Shown: positions 51,287 through 60,351 of the stretch, in pieces
How positions within the stretch are numbered: the first letter of the stretch is position 1
Layout of the letters: every line of letters begins with the position of its first letter
NCBI GenBank assembly: GCA_036504515.1
Contig: DASXVA010000001.1
Location: 434,001-498,000 of the forward strand
Direction: 5' to 3'
DNA length: 64,000 bases
DNA from: AWTP1-18 sp036504515
GTDB lineage: Bacteria; Pseudomonadota; Gammaproteobacteria; Burkholderiales; Rhodocyclaceae
Position numbers and translations under genes: made by a program
The notes under the pieces: generated by a model
What the model saw: the letters and a program-made list of their open reading frames with translations, nothing else
Told to the model about the DNA's origin: nothing
Databases searched by the model: none

Positions 51287-52069
51287 TCAGGCAAAAACGC
51301 TGACCGCAGCAGCACTATCCGTTGCGTCTTTCGCAGGCCCATAGGCCTGAACCAGTAACTTCCCGGTCGCATTTTGCTCACTTGTCGGCAAAGCCGACGA
51401 CGTACCTGGAACCTGATTGATTTTGGAAGCTTGATTAGCAGCAGGCACAGCATTGGTATTCGTGGAGGATGCCGACTGTGCTGTGGCCTGTTCCTCTTTG
51501 CGCCGCTCAGCCGCTTGAGCCGCCTCGTCGGCTGCCTGTTGCACCTGCTGGCGGTAAAGATCGCTGCGCCCCTGGGTTTCCATCCGCTCGCCTACCGTCG
51601 CCACTTGGTAATCCTGAGTAGATGGATCCTTGGGTGCCAAAGCGGCGGCCTGAATCCGGATCCCTTTGTCGATATTCGCTTCGGGCTTGCGCTCAGGGGA
51701 GGTATCAATCCCCACCTCGCCACCGGTCGCATAAGGCTTTCCATCGGGGCCGTAGGTATAGGAATAATTGGGGCCGCTGGTCACCACGCCATGACCGGCA
51801 GCAATGTGGGCTTGTTCGTGGGCGCGGACGGTTCGATCAGTCTGCTGCAACTCGGCTATGCGCTGCTGCTGGGCTTCGGTCAGTTTGGTACTGGCGGTAT
51901 AGCGCGTTGCGGCGCTGGACGAATCGCTGCTGGTCGTTGCGGAAGAAGCACCGGCCTTGGGTAGGGTGGCGTTGTTCTGATCCCGCAGCAAGGGCAATTC
52001 AACCCCCTTCGCTTGGCTAATCCCAATCGAATTGAGCGAACTGGTAAGGGATGCAGTAGTCAGAGCCAT
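51287..52069 (-). CDS. SprA-related putative metalloprotease-family protein
   Basis: A 260-residue protein. The segment AELQQTDRTVRAHEQAHIAAG with the HExxH-like HEQAH, then YTYGPDGKPYATGGEVGIDTSPE and AALAPKDPSTQDYQVAT, is the signature of the SprA-related family. The flanks are low-complexity Ala/Ser/Gln-rich. HEQAH suggests a zinc site, but activity is unproven. Convergent with the NlpC/P60 gene. Confidence 0.8.
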   Translation of the reverse strand: MALTTASLTSSLNSIGISQAKGVELPLLRDQNNATLPKAGASSATTSSDSSSAATRYTASTKLTEAQQQRIAELQQTDRTVRAHEQAHIAAGHGVVTSGPNYSYTYGPDGKPYATGGEVGIDTSPERKPEANIDKGIRIQAAALAPKDPSTQDYQVATVGERMETQGRSDLYRQQVQQAADEAAQAAERRKEEQATAQSASSTNTNAVPAANQASKINQVPGTSSALPTSEQNATGKLLVQAYGPAKDATDSAAAVSVFA

Positions 52070-52146
52070 GGCCGTAAACTCAGGATTACACTAAGTTTAT
52101 AGCTGATTCAGACCTGAAGGGAAGGGGAAAAGCAGGATGAGGCAAA

Positions 52147-52172
52147 CCGTGCGCTGCCGCAGCAACGCACGG
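52147..52172 (-). terminator. hairpin downstream of the 70-residue protein gene
   Basis: Arms CCGTGCG and CGCACGG with a 12-base loop lie 14 bp past the stop of the small minus-strand gene. No strong T-tract follows, so it is a weak terminator or an RNA-stabilising hairpin. Confidence 0.45.
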
Positions 52173-52186
52173 GGTCGGGAGGAGAG

Positions 52187-52399
52187 TTACTCCTGGCTGG
52201 CGTACACGTTATTCAGGAAGGCGTCGGCATCGAAGCCGGCAGCGGGGGCAGCTACGGCATTCGCCGTATACACGTCCTGCAAGCCGAGCTGAACCTCGGG
52301 CTGGGCGGGAACCCAACCGGCGTTCATCACTTCATCTTCGAAGGAACCGAATTCGTCCTGAATGATTTTTCCTGAGCTCATTTCCATCACCATCAACAT
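52187..52399 (-). CDS. small acidic hypothetical protein
   Basis: A 70-residue unrecognised protein (MLMVMEMSSGKIIQDEFG ...). Of several in-frame ATGs I chose 52399, which has AGGAAAGGG upstream. It has acidic and Ala-rich parts, no cysteine and no membrane helix. A perfect 14-bp palindrome GTCGGAATTCCGAC at 52433-52446 lies just upstream and may be its operator. Confidence 0.6.
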   Translation of the reverse strand: MLMVMEMSSGKIIQDEFGSFEDEVMNAGWVPAQPEVQLGLQDVYTANAVAAPAAGFDADAFLNNVYASQE

Positions 52400-52507
52400 G
52401 ATGAGTCCCTTTCCTGTTGAAGCGGACCCGGAGTCGGAATTCCGACCTCGTGTTCACTATATCGACCGCTGTGTCGCAAATATAAGAGGGGAATAAACAA
52501 ATCATTT

Positions 52508-53767
52508 TCAAGTGTTGCGGCCTTGCCACGGAGCTACACGCAAAAGCAATGCCATTCCCGGCAAAGCGAGAACAAAACACAGCATGAAGAAGGTCGGCCA
52601 GCCCAAAGCCTCTACCAGCCAGCCGGCGGAGGCATTGATGAAGGTGCGGGGCACAGCGGCCAGGCTGGTGAACAGGGCCAGCTGTGTCGCGGTATAGAGA
52701 GGATTTGTCGTCCTTGCGATAAAGGCGACAAAGGCAGCCGTTCCCAAACCGACGCCCAGGGCCTCGACCCCGATCACAATGGCCAGTTGCGCCAATTGCG
52801 GTGCGCCGACCGTATCGTTATGGCCCAGCCAGGCCATCCAGGCAAACCCGAGGATGGACAGGAGTTGCACCAAACCGAACAGCCAGAGGGCGCGATTGAT
52901 CCCCAGCTGCACCATCCAGAGGCCTCCGAGCAGCCCACCGATCACCGCGGGCCATAGCCCGGCGTTCTTCGCCACCAAGCCGATTTCAGATTTGGAAAAG
53001 CCCATGTCCAGATAGAAGGGCGTGGCCAGGGCGGTGCAAAGGGAATCCCCCAGCTTGTAGAGAAAGATGAAAGCCAGAATCAACAGGGCCTCCCGCACCC
53101 CGGCCCGGGTGATGAACTCATGGAAGGGTTCCACCACCGCATCCCGCAGGGTTTTCGGGGCCTTGCCGATCAAGGCGGGCTCAGCTACCCACAAAGTCAT
53201 CAAGGCGCCGGGCAACATGAACAGGGCGGTCACCGCGAAGACCTGGCCCCAGGGCAGGTGGTCGGCCAAGATGAGGGAAAGGGAACCGGGAATCAGCCCG
53301 GCGATGCGGTAGGCGTTCACATGGACCGAATTGCCCAGGCCTAACTCGTCGTCGGAAAGGATTTCCCGGCGGAAGGCATCCAGCACGATGTCCTGGGTCG
53401 CCGAGGCAAAGGCCAGCAGGGCGGCCAGGAGCATGATGGCCTGCAGCCCATCCTTGGGTGAAAACATGCCGAGCCCGGCAATCAGTGCCAGTAACACCAC
53501 TTGCGTCAGCAGCATCCAGCCCCGGCGACGGCCCAGCCAGGGCAGGGCATAGCGGTCCAGCAGGGGCGACCAGAGGAATTTCCAGGTGTAGGGAAACTGG
53601 ATCAAAGCAAACAGGCCGATGGCCTTGAGGCTGATGCCCTCGGTGCGCAACCAGGCCGGCAACAGGTTGAGCAGCAGGTAGAGGGGAAGGCCGGAGGTGA
53701 AACCCGTGAAAACGCAGATCAACATGCGCCGGGTGAGGAGGGCAGCGAGCCAGGGCGGTGTATTCAT
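52508..53767 (-). CDS. ampG: AmpG-like muropeptide permease (MFS)
   Basis: A 419-residue inner-membrane MFS transporter. AmpG features are GFTSGLPLYLLLNLLPAWLRTEGISL, PYTWKFLWSPLLDRY, SATQDIVLDAFRREIL and NSVHVNAYRIAGLIPGSLSL. It imports anhydromuropeptides for recycling. The ATG at 53767 was chosen over a frame reaching 54133, which runs into the divergent flavin reductase gene. It may connect functionally to the beta-lactamase at 2.5 kb only if that gene is inducible; no regulator is seen. Confidence 0.9.
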   Translation of the reverse strand: MNTPPWLAALLTRRMLICVFTGFTSGLPLYLLLNLLPAWLRTEGISLKAIGLFALIQFPYTWKFLWSPLLDRYALPWLGRRRGWMLLTQVVLLALIAGLGMFSPKDGLQAIMLLAALLAFASATQDIVLDAFRREILSDDELGLGNSVHVNAYRIAGLIPGSLSLILADHLPWGQVFAVTALFMLPGALMTLWVAEPALIGKAPKTLRDAVVEPFHEFITRAGVREALLILAFIFLYKLGDSLCTALATPFYLDMGFSKSEIGLVAKNAGLWPAVIGGLLGGLWMVQLGINRALWLFGLVQLLSILGFAWMAWLGHNDTVGAPQLAQLAIVIGVEALGVGLGTAAFVAFIARTTNPLYTATQLALFTSLAAVPRTFINASAGWLVEALGWPTFFMLCFVLALPGMALLLRVAPWQGRNT

Positions 53768-53929
53768 GGTCCGATCATAAGGGGCCGGGCTGGTGAAAGA
53801 GGCCTGAAAGACGGGGAGAAAATCGTCCCAAGCCGTGCGGACCGATCCAATCGAACAACAATCCCAAGCAAAGACGAAGGCCAGAGTTTTGGCATAAATC
53901 CCGGTCTGGGTTACCCTTGCGCCCTCTCG

Positions 53930-53960
53930 GGCCCCTTGAATTCGGGGCCTTTGCTTTTTT
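53930..53960 (+). terminator. terminator-like hairpin in the leader of the flavin reductase gene
   Basis: The stem GGCCCC/GGGGCC with an 8-base loop is followed by TTTGCTTTTTT, 15 bp before the start at 53976. With no plus-strand gene upstream, it may be an attenuator. The 208-bp divergent region 53768-53975 shows no recognisable aptamer. Confidence 0.4.
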
Positions 53961-53975
53961 GTAGAAAGTTTCCCG

Positions 53976-54464
53976 ATGATTGATGCTGCATCCTTCAAGG
54001 CCGGCATGCGCCAACTGAGCGCCGGTGTCACCCTGGTCACCACCCAGACTGCCGACGGCAAACGCAGCGGCCTGACCGCCACTGCTGTCAGTTCCGTCTC
54101 CGCCGAGCCACCCATCCTGCTGGTCTGCATCAATCAACAAAACGGCAGCTATGCCGCCATCCGCGAGGCTGGCCGCTTTGCCGTCAATGTGCTGGCGGCC
54201 GAAGACATTGATCTGTCCAACCGTTTCGCCAGTGCCGTCAGCGGCGATGAACGTTTTGAACATGGCGACTGGAGCACCCTGAGCACCGGTGCGCCGGTCC
54301 TGGCCAGCGCCCTGACCAGCTTCGATTGCACCCTGCTGGAAATGAAGGACATGGGCAGCCATGGCGTCTTTTTCGGTCGCATCGAAGCGGTCAAGGTCCG
54401 TGACGACGACGCCCAGCCCCTGCTTTACGGCAAGGGCAATTACGGCACCCTGCAAGCCCTCTGA
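53976..54464 (+). CDS. flavin reductase-domain protein (FMN-binding)
   Basis: A 162-residue enzyme of the flavin-reductase-like split-barrel family: FKAGMRQLSAGVTLVTTQ, GLTATAVSSVSAEPPILLVCIN and FAVNVLAAEDIDLSNRFA are diagnostic. It would supply reduced FMN/FAD from NAD(P)H to an oxygenase not identified here. It is followed 2 bp later by a DUF1684 gene. Confidence 0.9.
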   Translation: MIDAASFKAGMRQLSAGVTLVTTQTADGKRSGLTATAVSSVSAEPPILLVCINQQNGSYAAIREAGRFAVNVLAAEDIDLSNRFASAVSGDERFEHGDWSTLSTGAPVLASALTSFDCTLLEMKDMGSHGVFFGRIEAVKVRDDDAQPLLYGKGNYGTLQAL

Positions 54465-54466
54465 TC

Positions 54467-55240
54467 ATGGACTTTGCCACCTGGCGCAATCACCGTCTGG
54501 CCGAACTCACGGCTGCCGACGGCTGGCTGAGCCTGGTGGGCCTGTTCTGGCTGAGCTCCGGGGAGCAAACCCTGGGCAGTGCCGCCGACAATGGCCTTGT
54601 GCTTCCCGTCGGCCCCGCCCATTGGGGCACCCTGACCCTGGGCGATGACATCCGCTGGCAAGAAGCCGGCAAGACCGCCGAAATACTCCAGACCGACACC
54701 GGGGCCGCGCCTTCCGTCATCCGTGCCGGGGAAGTCAGTTTCATCCTGATTGAAAGGGACGGCCAGATCGCGCTGCGGCTACGCGACAACACCACCGCAG
54801 CCCGGCAGCAGTTCAAGGGCATCGCCACCTTTGACTACGCCACTACCTGGCAGTTGGAGGCCCGCTGGGAGGCCAGCCCCCAGACCATCGAGGTCGCCAC
54901 CATTACCGGCGGCCTGGAAACCCGGCAGGTTTCTGGCCGCGCCTGGCTGACCCACGAGGGCAAGGAATACCCCCTGACGCCCCTGGACGAAAACGACCAG
55001 GGCCTGTTCTTCGTGTTTGCCGATGCCACCAGCGGCAAGAAAGATGGCAACGGCAGCTACGGCGGCGGCCGCTTTCTTTGGGCGCCGCCCCCTGAAAACG
55101 GCCGACTGCTGCTGGATTTCAACCGAGCCTACAACCCGCCCTGCGCCTTTACCCCTTACGCCACCTGCCCCCTGGCCCCGCCGGAAAACCGGCTGCCCTT
55201 TGCGGTGACGGCGGGGGAAAAGTATTCGCCGATCCCCTGA
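54467..55240 (+). CDS. DUF1684 protein
   Basis: A 257-residue protein of the DUF1684 family, recognised by ADGWLSLVGLFWLSSGEQTLGS near the N-terminus and LLLDFNRAYNPPCAFTPYAT plus CPLAPPENRLPFAV at the end. No signal peptide. The function is not established. Probably cotranscribed with the flavin reductase gene. A small hairpin (CCGGGA/TCCCGG, 55247-55261) follows the stop. Confidence 0.85.
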   Translation: MDFATWRNHRLAELTAADGWLSLVGLFWLSSGEQTLGSAADNGLVLPVGPAHWGTLTLGDDIRWQEAGKTAEILQTDTGAAPSVIRAGEVSFILIERDGQIALRLRDNTTAARQQFKGIATFDYATTWQLEARWEASPQTIEVATITGGLETRQVSGRAWLTHEGKEYPLTPLDENDQGLFFVFADATSGKKDGNGSYGGGRFLWAPPPENGRLLLDFNRAYNPPCAFTPYATCPLAPPENRLPFAVTAGEKYSPIP

Positions 55241-55318
55241 GTGCTCCCGGGAAAATCCCGGCAGCAGCCCCCTGTAGCAAGGGGAACAGCGAGGGCCTGT
55301 GATGGCGGGCAGGTCATC

Positions 55319-55343
55319 TGATCATACGGAAAACGTATGATCA
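55319..55343. promoter_or_regulatory. 10-bp perfect inverted repeat in intergenic region
   Basis: Arms TGATCATACG and CGTATGATCA flank GAAAA; GCGTATGACC near 55446 repeats part of an arm. It lies between two convergent genes (DUF1684 and the GGDEF-EAL gene). It is too weak in GC for a typical terminator, so an unidentified protein-binding site or small-RNA hairpin is possible. Confidence 0.5.
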
Positions 55344-55472
55344 GAATCCAGGCAAAAACACCAGGATTCCCAGATGGATGGCTCAACCATGCGCTAGTTG
55401 GCCAAATTCCAGCAAAAACACAAAACCGTCTTGTATTCATAAAGCGTATGACCAACCGTCGGCCGCCGGAAA

Positions 55473-58400
55473 CTACGCCTTTGTCAGCAGCGCCTTGAAC
55501 TGATCGGCGGGGACGGGACGGCTGTAGTAATAGCCCTGCATTTCATCGCAGCCCTGTTCCCGCAGGAAGGCCAGTTGCCCGGCGGTTTCCACCCCTTCGG
55601 CAATGGTCTGCAGCCCCAGGCTTTTCGCCATATTGATGATGGCGCTGACGATGGCCTTGTCTTCCGGATCGGTACTGATGTCGCGGACGAAGGACTGGTC
55701 GATCTTGAGCTTGTACACCTTGAACTTCTTCAAGTGACTCAAGGATGAATAACCGGTACCGAAATCGTCAATCGACATGCGCACGCCGCGCTCGTGAAGA
55801 TTATTCATCACCGTGATGGCCCCTTGCGGGTCGTGCATCGCCACCCCTTCGGTCAACTCCAGTTCCAGATATTCCGGCGGCAGGCCTTCTTCTTCGAGAA
55901 TGCGGCTGACCAGATTGGGCAGGTCGGGATGGCGGAACTGCACAGCGGAAAGATTCACCGCCATGATCAGCGGCGCGAGCCCTTCGTGCAGCCATTGCTT
56001 GGCCTGCCGAACCGCCTGCCGCAACACCCATTCGCCGATGGGCAGGATCAGGCCGCTGTCTTCGGCCGCGGGGATGAACTCCGCCGGCGAGATCGGTCCC
56101 AGGTCGGGATGGGTCCAGCGCAGCAAAGCTTCGGCACCGACCACATGGTCGCTCTGCATGGAAACCTGGGGCTGGTAGTGCACCCGTAACTGATCCTGCT
56201 CCAGGGCCTGGCGCAGGGCATTGACCAGCAACAGATGCCGCGCCGAGTACTCCTGCATCTCGGCCGTGAAGAAACAGTAGCCATTGCGCCCCTGCTGTTT
56301 GGCCCGATACATGGCGGCATCGGCGCTCTTGGACAGGGTTTCCAGATCGCCGCCGTCATCGGGATAAAGGGCAATGCCGATGGAGCCGGTGACATTCAGA
56401 TCGTGGTTTTCAATCCGGTAGGGCTTGGCGATGACCTCCAGCAGCTTTTGCGCAACGTGGGCCGCCGCCTGGGCGTCGATGCCGTGCAACAGGAAGATGA
56501 ACTCATCGCCCCCCAACCGGGAAAGGGTGTCTTCCTCCCGCAGCACCAGGCGCAAACGCTTGGCCAGTTCCACCAACAGGGTGTCGCCGACGCTATGGCC
56601 CAGGGTGTCGTTGATGTCCTTGAAGTGGTCCAGGTCGAGGAACATCACGGCCACTGGGTCCTGACTGCGTTGGGACAGGCTGATGGCGTAACTGGCCCGG
56701 TCTTCCAGTTGGGTGCGATTCGGCAGACCGGTCAGGGCATCGAAATGGGCCAGGTAATGGATGCGCTCCTCGGATTGCTTGCGCAGGGTGATGTCCCGGG
56801 TCACCCCCAGCAACAGGGTGATGTCGCCATTGGCGTCCCGCATCGGGGCAGCATGGGTTTCCAGCCAGCGCCGGGTGCCGGCCAGGCCGAGGATTTCAAA
56901 CTCCAGCATCCCGGATTCGCCGCCCATCACCCGTTTATGCAAATCGAGAAATGGACGCTGATATTCAGGCAGGATGAAATCCATCAGCTTGCGCTTTTGC
57001 GCCTGCTCCAAAGAGTCAGCCTCTAACATGGCCAAGCCCGCCGCATTCATCTGCAGCAAGTGTCCATTGCCATCGACGATCTTGATGCACTCCGGCTCCG
57101 TCTCGATGATGGTGCGCAGGCGTTGCTCGCTCTCCCGCAAGGCCTCTTCCGCTTTTACCCGTAGCGCCTCCCGGGTAAAACTGTTCAACGCAAAATCAAT
57201 GTCCATTGCCATTTCCAGCAACAAACTGCGTTCGGCCTCGTCAAAGGCATTCACCACATCGGCATACAGGGTGAAAACGCCGATGATCTCGCCGTCACGG
57301 TGCAGTGGCAAAGCAGCGGAAGCTCCCCAACCGAATTGCCGACCTTTTTCACGCCAGGGCTCGGTGGCCGGGTCCTGTTGGAAATCCTGGCACCAATAGG
57401 GCTGATTGGAACGGAATGCCCTGCCGGTTGGACCATTGCCATAAGGATCGTCGGCGACGACCGACGCCTGGAGCCCGTTCAAGTACTCCGTGCCGCGACC
57501 AAAGGCAGCAACCGATTTGACTTTTCGGGTCTGCGGGTCAATCAGGCCTATCCAGGCCATGGAGATACCACCGAAAGTGACCACGTCACGGCAAATCTGG
57601 ACAAACAATTCCGACTCGTTGGTACAGCGTACGATGGCTTGATTGCACTGGCTCAAGGCCGCATAGAGCTGAGTCAGTCGCTGATTCTTTGCTTCGGCCT
57701 CGTCCCGCTGACGATCCAGCCGGGCCAAACCGGCCTGGGTTTCCGACAACCAGGCCAGGACGCTGTTTTCCATGCCCTCCGCCACGGGAATCGGCGATGA
57801 AAAATCACCGCTCCCCAGACGAGCAATACGGCTGTGTAGCTCACCCACCGGACCGCCCAGGATGGCATTCAGGCTGCGCTTTACCCGCCACAACAGGAAG
57901 ACCAGCAACGCACCAAACAGGATGAAGGCCAAGCGCATCTTGTTTGCATCTTCTTCAGCCCGATGCACAGCTTCCAGAGTGCGCTGGTCTGCCATGCGGT
58001 AGAAGTCGTTGATAGGACTCATGATGCCGGCCTTGGCCCGATGGTAGGCCTCATCATGCAGCATACTTATGGCCTTGGCGCGATTGGCTTCACTGGTCGG
58101 TTGCGTCGACTCGATCAAGGCCATGGCGGCAAACTCTGGCCGCGTCAAGGCATCGGATTTGGCCTTGGCCTCCGCCAGTTTGGAAAACTCTTCTGCGGTA
58201 AAACCTGCCTGTCGCATCAACTCCAGTAAAGGCACGGCCTGACCCAGGGGCCGCGGCCGCTGATCGTCGGCGAGGACGAGATCCCAATAAACACTCTGAT
58301 AGTCCACTGGACGCGCCTGCCGGCCATCACGAATATCGAGGATTTCCTGGTAATGCTTTTTGTAGAGGGGATTGCCGGTGACCGCATAGGTCCGCACCAT

Positions 58401-58595
58401 GCGGGTCAGGTCATCGGAGGACTGGCGCAACTCTTCCGCCAGCAGAATCGAACGTTGGCGTAATTCGTTCACGCGGTCGATGTGCTTTTCGGCACGAACA
58501 TAGACGACGAAGCTGACCGTGAAGACAATGAACATGCCCAGTGTCAGCCAGAGGTAAAGCGAGAACCGGGGGGAATTGCTCCGGGAGGCTGCCAT
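55473..58595 (-). CDS. GAF-PAS-GGDEF-EAL c-di-GMP turnover protein
   Basis: A 1040-residue membrane protein (ATG at 58595 with AGGAAA upstream). It has TM1 (~12-32), a periplasmic helical sensor (~35-220), TM2 (~225-243), a HAMP-like linker, GAF (~330-465), PAS (~475-600), GGDEF (~605-765, SRLGGDEFIFLL) and EAL (~775-1035, GAEALLRW; the ELTEGVAMHD and DDFGTGYSSLSHL segments). Both enzymatic domains look intact, so the net direction cannot be predicted. Confidence 0.95.
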   Translation of the reverse strand: MAASRSNSPRFSLYLWLTLGMFIVFTVSFVVYVRAEKHIDRVNELRQRSILLAEELRQSSDDLTRMVRTYAVTGNPLYKKHYQEILDIRDGRQARPVDYQSVYWDLVLADDQRPRPLGQAVPLLELMRQAGFTAEEFSKLAEAKAKSDALTRPEFAAMALIESTQPTSEANRAKAISMLHDEAYHRAKAGIMSPINDFYRMADQRTLEAVHRAEEDANKMRLAFILFGALLVFLLWRVKRSLNAILGGPVGELHSRIARLGSGDFSSPIPVAEGMENSVLAWLSETQAGLARLDRQRDEAEAKNQRLTQLYAALSQCNQAIVRCTNESELFVQICRDVVTFGGISMAWIGLIDPQTRKVKSVAAFGRGTEYLNGLQASVVADDPYGNGPTGRAFRSNQPYWCQDFQQDPATEPWREKGRQFGWGASAALPLHRDGEIIGVFTLYADVVNAFDEAERSLLLEMAMDIDFALNSFTREALRVKAEEALRESEQRLRTIIETEPECIKIVDGNGHLLQMNAAGLAMLEADSLEQAQKRKLMDFILPEYQRPFLDLHKRVMGGESGMLEFEILGLAGTRRWLETHAAPMRDANGDITLLLGVTRDITLRKQSEERIHYLAHFDALTGLPNRTQLEDRASYAISLSQRSQDPVAVMFLDLDHFKDINDTLGHSVGDTLLVELAKRLRLVLREEDTLSRLGGDEFIFLLHGIDAQAAAHVAQKLLEVIAKPYRIENHDLNVTGSIGIALYPDDGGDLETLSKSADAAMYRAKQQGRNGYCFFTAEMQEYSARHLLLVNALRQALEQDQLRVHYQPQVSMQSDHVVGAEALLRWTHPDLGPISPAEFIPAAEDSGLILPIGEWVLRQAVRQAKQWLHEGLAPLIMAVNLSAVQFRHPDLPNLVSRILEEEGLPPEYLELELTEGVAMHDPQGAITVMNNLHERGVRMSIDDFGTGYSSLSHLKKFKVYKLKIDQSFVRDISTDPEDKAIVSAIINMAKSLGLQTIAEGVETAGQLAFLREQGCDEMQGYYYSRPVPADQFKALLTKA

Positions 58596-58707
58596 GGTGT
58601 CTATTTCCTGAATCTGCTGCAGTGTCCGCGACGAAAAACATCCAAGCCGGATGATAAGCGACCTACTCCCACTAAGGGCATAGCGCAATGCTGGGAGTAC
58701 AAAAAGC

Positions 58708-58731
58708 AAAAGCCCTCATCAGAGGGCTTTT
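58708..58731 (-). terminator. intrinsic terminator downstream of nemA
   Basis: AAAAGCCCTC pairs with GAGGGCTTTT over a 4-base loop. On the minus strand it ends the arsR-nemA transcript before the GGDEF-EAL gene promoter. Confidence 0.85.
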
Positions 58732-58761
58732 GTCAGGGGAATGCACGGCAGCAATATTGCG

Positions 58762-59838
58762 TCAGCCTGCCTCAGCCACCAGGCTGGGGTAGTCGGTATA
58801 ACCCACCACGGGGTCCGGCTGGCCATAGCCGTAGAACGTGGCCATGTTGTAGGGATTGAGCGCCACCTTGAGCTGCAGGCGACGGGGCAGGTCGGGAGTG
58901 CCGATGAAATCCTTGCCGAAGGCCACAGCGTCGGCGTTGCCGGCATCCAGTTCCTGTTGGGCACTTTCGCCGTTGAACCCTTCGTTGGCGATGAACACGC
59001 CGCCGAAACGTTTCTTCAGTTCGGGGCTGAGGCGCTTTTCACCCAGGGATTCCCGGGTAAAGATGAAGGCCACGCCCCGCTTGCCCAGTTGCTCCGCCAC
59101 ATAGCCGAAGGTGGCCAGAGGATCGGAATCGCCCATGGTGTGGGCATCGCCCCGGGGGGCTAGATGCATACCGACCCGGCCAGCGCCCCACACGGAGATG
59201 ACCGCATCGGTGACTTCCAACATCAAGCGGGCACGGTTTTCGATGGGGCCACCATAGACATCGGTACGTTTATTGGTGCTGTCCTGGAGGAACTGGTCCA
59301 GCAGGTAACCATTGGCGCCATGAATTTCCACCCCGTCGAACCCAGCCTTTTTTGCATTCTCCGCACCCTTGCGATAGGCCTCGACGATGGCGGGAATCTC
59401 GCTGGTTTCCAGAGCCCGAGGGGTCACGTATTCCCGCATGGGGCGCAGCAGGCTGACGTGCCCTTGGGCCGCAATGGCGCTAGGGGCCACGGGCAGTTCG
59501 CCATTCAAGAACTCCGGGTCGGAAATACGGCCCACGTGCCACAGTTGCAAGAAGATGCGGCCGCCAGAAGCATGAACCGCCTGGGTCACCTTCTTCCAGC
59601 CTTCCACCTGCTCATCGGACCAGATGCCCGGGGTGTCGGGATAGCCCACGCCAAGGGGCGTCACGGAGGTGGCTTCGCTCAGGATCAAACCGGCACTGGA
59701 TCGCTGGGCGTAGTACTCGGCCATCAAGGCATTGGGTACGCGGCCAGCACTGGCGCGGCAACGGGTCAGGGGGGCCATGACGACACGATTGGGCCAGGTG
59801 AGGTCGCCGACTTTGATGGGGTCAAACAAGGTGGTCAT
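58762..59838 (-). CDS. nemA: NemA-type old yellow enzyme (NADPH-dependent ene-reductase)
   Basis: A 358-residue FMN-dependent TIM-barrel enzyme reducing activated alkenes such as N-ethylmaleimide and some nitro compounds. Motifs are NRVVMAPLTRCRA, QLWHVGRIS, GFDGVEIHGANGYLLDQFLQDSTNKRTDVYGG (shown by VEIHGANGYLLDQF) and GVFIANEGFN for phosphate binding. It follows an ArsR-type gene by 51 bp; in relatives nemA is controlled by a thiol-reactive repressor, which fits this pairing. Confidence 0.95.
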   Translation of the reverse strand: MTTLFDPIKVGDLTWPNRVVMAPLTRCRASAGRVPNALMAEYYAQRSSAGLILSEATSVTPLGVGYPDTPGIWSDEQVEGWKKVTQAVHASGGRIFLQLWHVGRISDPEFLNGELPVAPSAIAAQGHVSLLRPMREYVTPRALETSEIPAIVEAYRKGAENAKKAGFDGVEIHGANGYLLDQFLQDSTNKRTDVYGGPIENRARLMLEVTDAVISVWGAGRVGMHLAPRGDAHTMGDSDPLATFGYVAEQLGKRGVAFIFTRESLGEKRLSPELKKRFGGVFIANEGFNGESAQQELDAGNADAVAFGKDFIGTPDLPRRLQLKVALNPYNMATFYGYGQPDPVVGYTDYPSLVAEAG

Positions 59839-59889
59839 TTATCTTTCCTCGCAGAAGTTGCAGATGAAGGGATGTCGAAGTGATACCGC

Positions 59890-60204
59890 TTAAAGATCGC
59901 TTTGCATGCGCTTGAGAAACTGCGCAATGAGGGCTTCATTACGCGAATAGAAAATCCACTGCCCCACCTTGCGGGTAGTTACCAATCCGGCTTTTTGCAA
60001 TGTGGCCAGATGGGCGGAAACCGTGGATTGGGACAAATCGGCCTTTTCAAAAATCTTGCCGGCACAGACGCCCATATCAAAGGGATAGTGCTGCTCGACA
60101 AAAATCTTCTCCGGGGTTTTCAGCCAGGCAAGAATCTCCCGCCGGGCCGGATGGGCCAGTGCTTTCATGATGTCGTCCACATCGGGGGAAGATGTCTTTG
60201 CCAT
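59890..60204 (-). CDS. ArsR/SmtB-family repressor
   Basis: A 104-residue winged-HTH regulator: ALAHPARREILAWLK, CAGKIFEKADLSQSTVSAHLATLQKAGLVTTRKVGQWIFYSRN. A single cysteine (in GVCAGKIF) could react with electrophiles. It is transcribed with nemA, and a 20-bp palindrome upstream of its own start (60245-60264) is a strong operator candidate. Confidence 0.9.
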   Translation of the reverse strand: MAKTSSPDVDDIMKALAHPARREILAWLKTPEKIFVEQHYPFDMGVCAGKIFEKADLSQSTVSAHLATLQKAGLVTTRKVGQWIFYSRNEALIAQFLKRMQSDL

Positions 60205-60244
60205 GGTTTTGCTGTTCCGGTAATTTCGTTTGATGACGAATCTA

Positions 60245-60264
60245 ATTTCGTATTAATACGAAAT
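60245..60264. promoter_or_regulatory. 20-bp perfect palindrome, probable ArsR operator
   Basis: ATTTCGTATTAATACGAAAT reads the same on both strands and lies between the divergent arsR-nemA and flavin reductase genes. Related half-sites (AATTTCGT near 60222 and ACGAAATAC near 60280) flank it. It is probably bound by the ArsR-type repressor to control both directions. Confidence 0.75.
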
Positions 60265-60351
60265 ATATATCGACACTTTACGAAATACAAGTCCCCCAGG
60301 AAAAGCTATAGTCTCCGTCTTGGCCATTCACTTCTGTTCGCTCACCCACCC

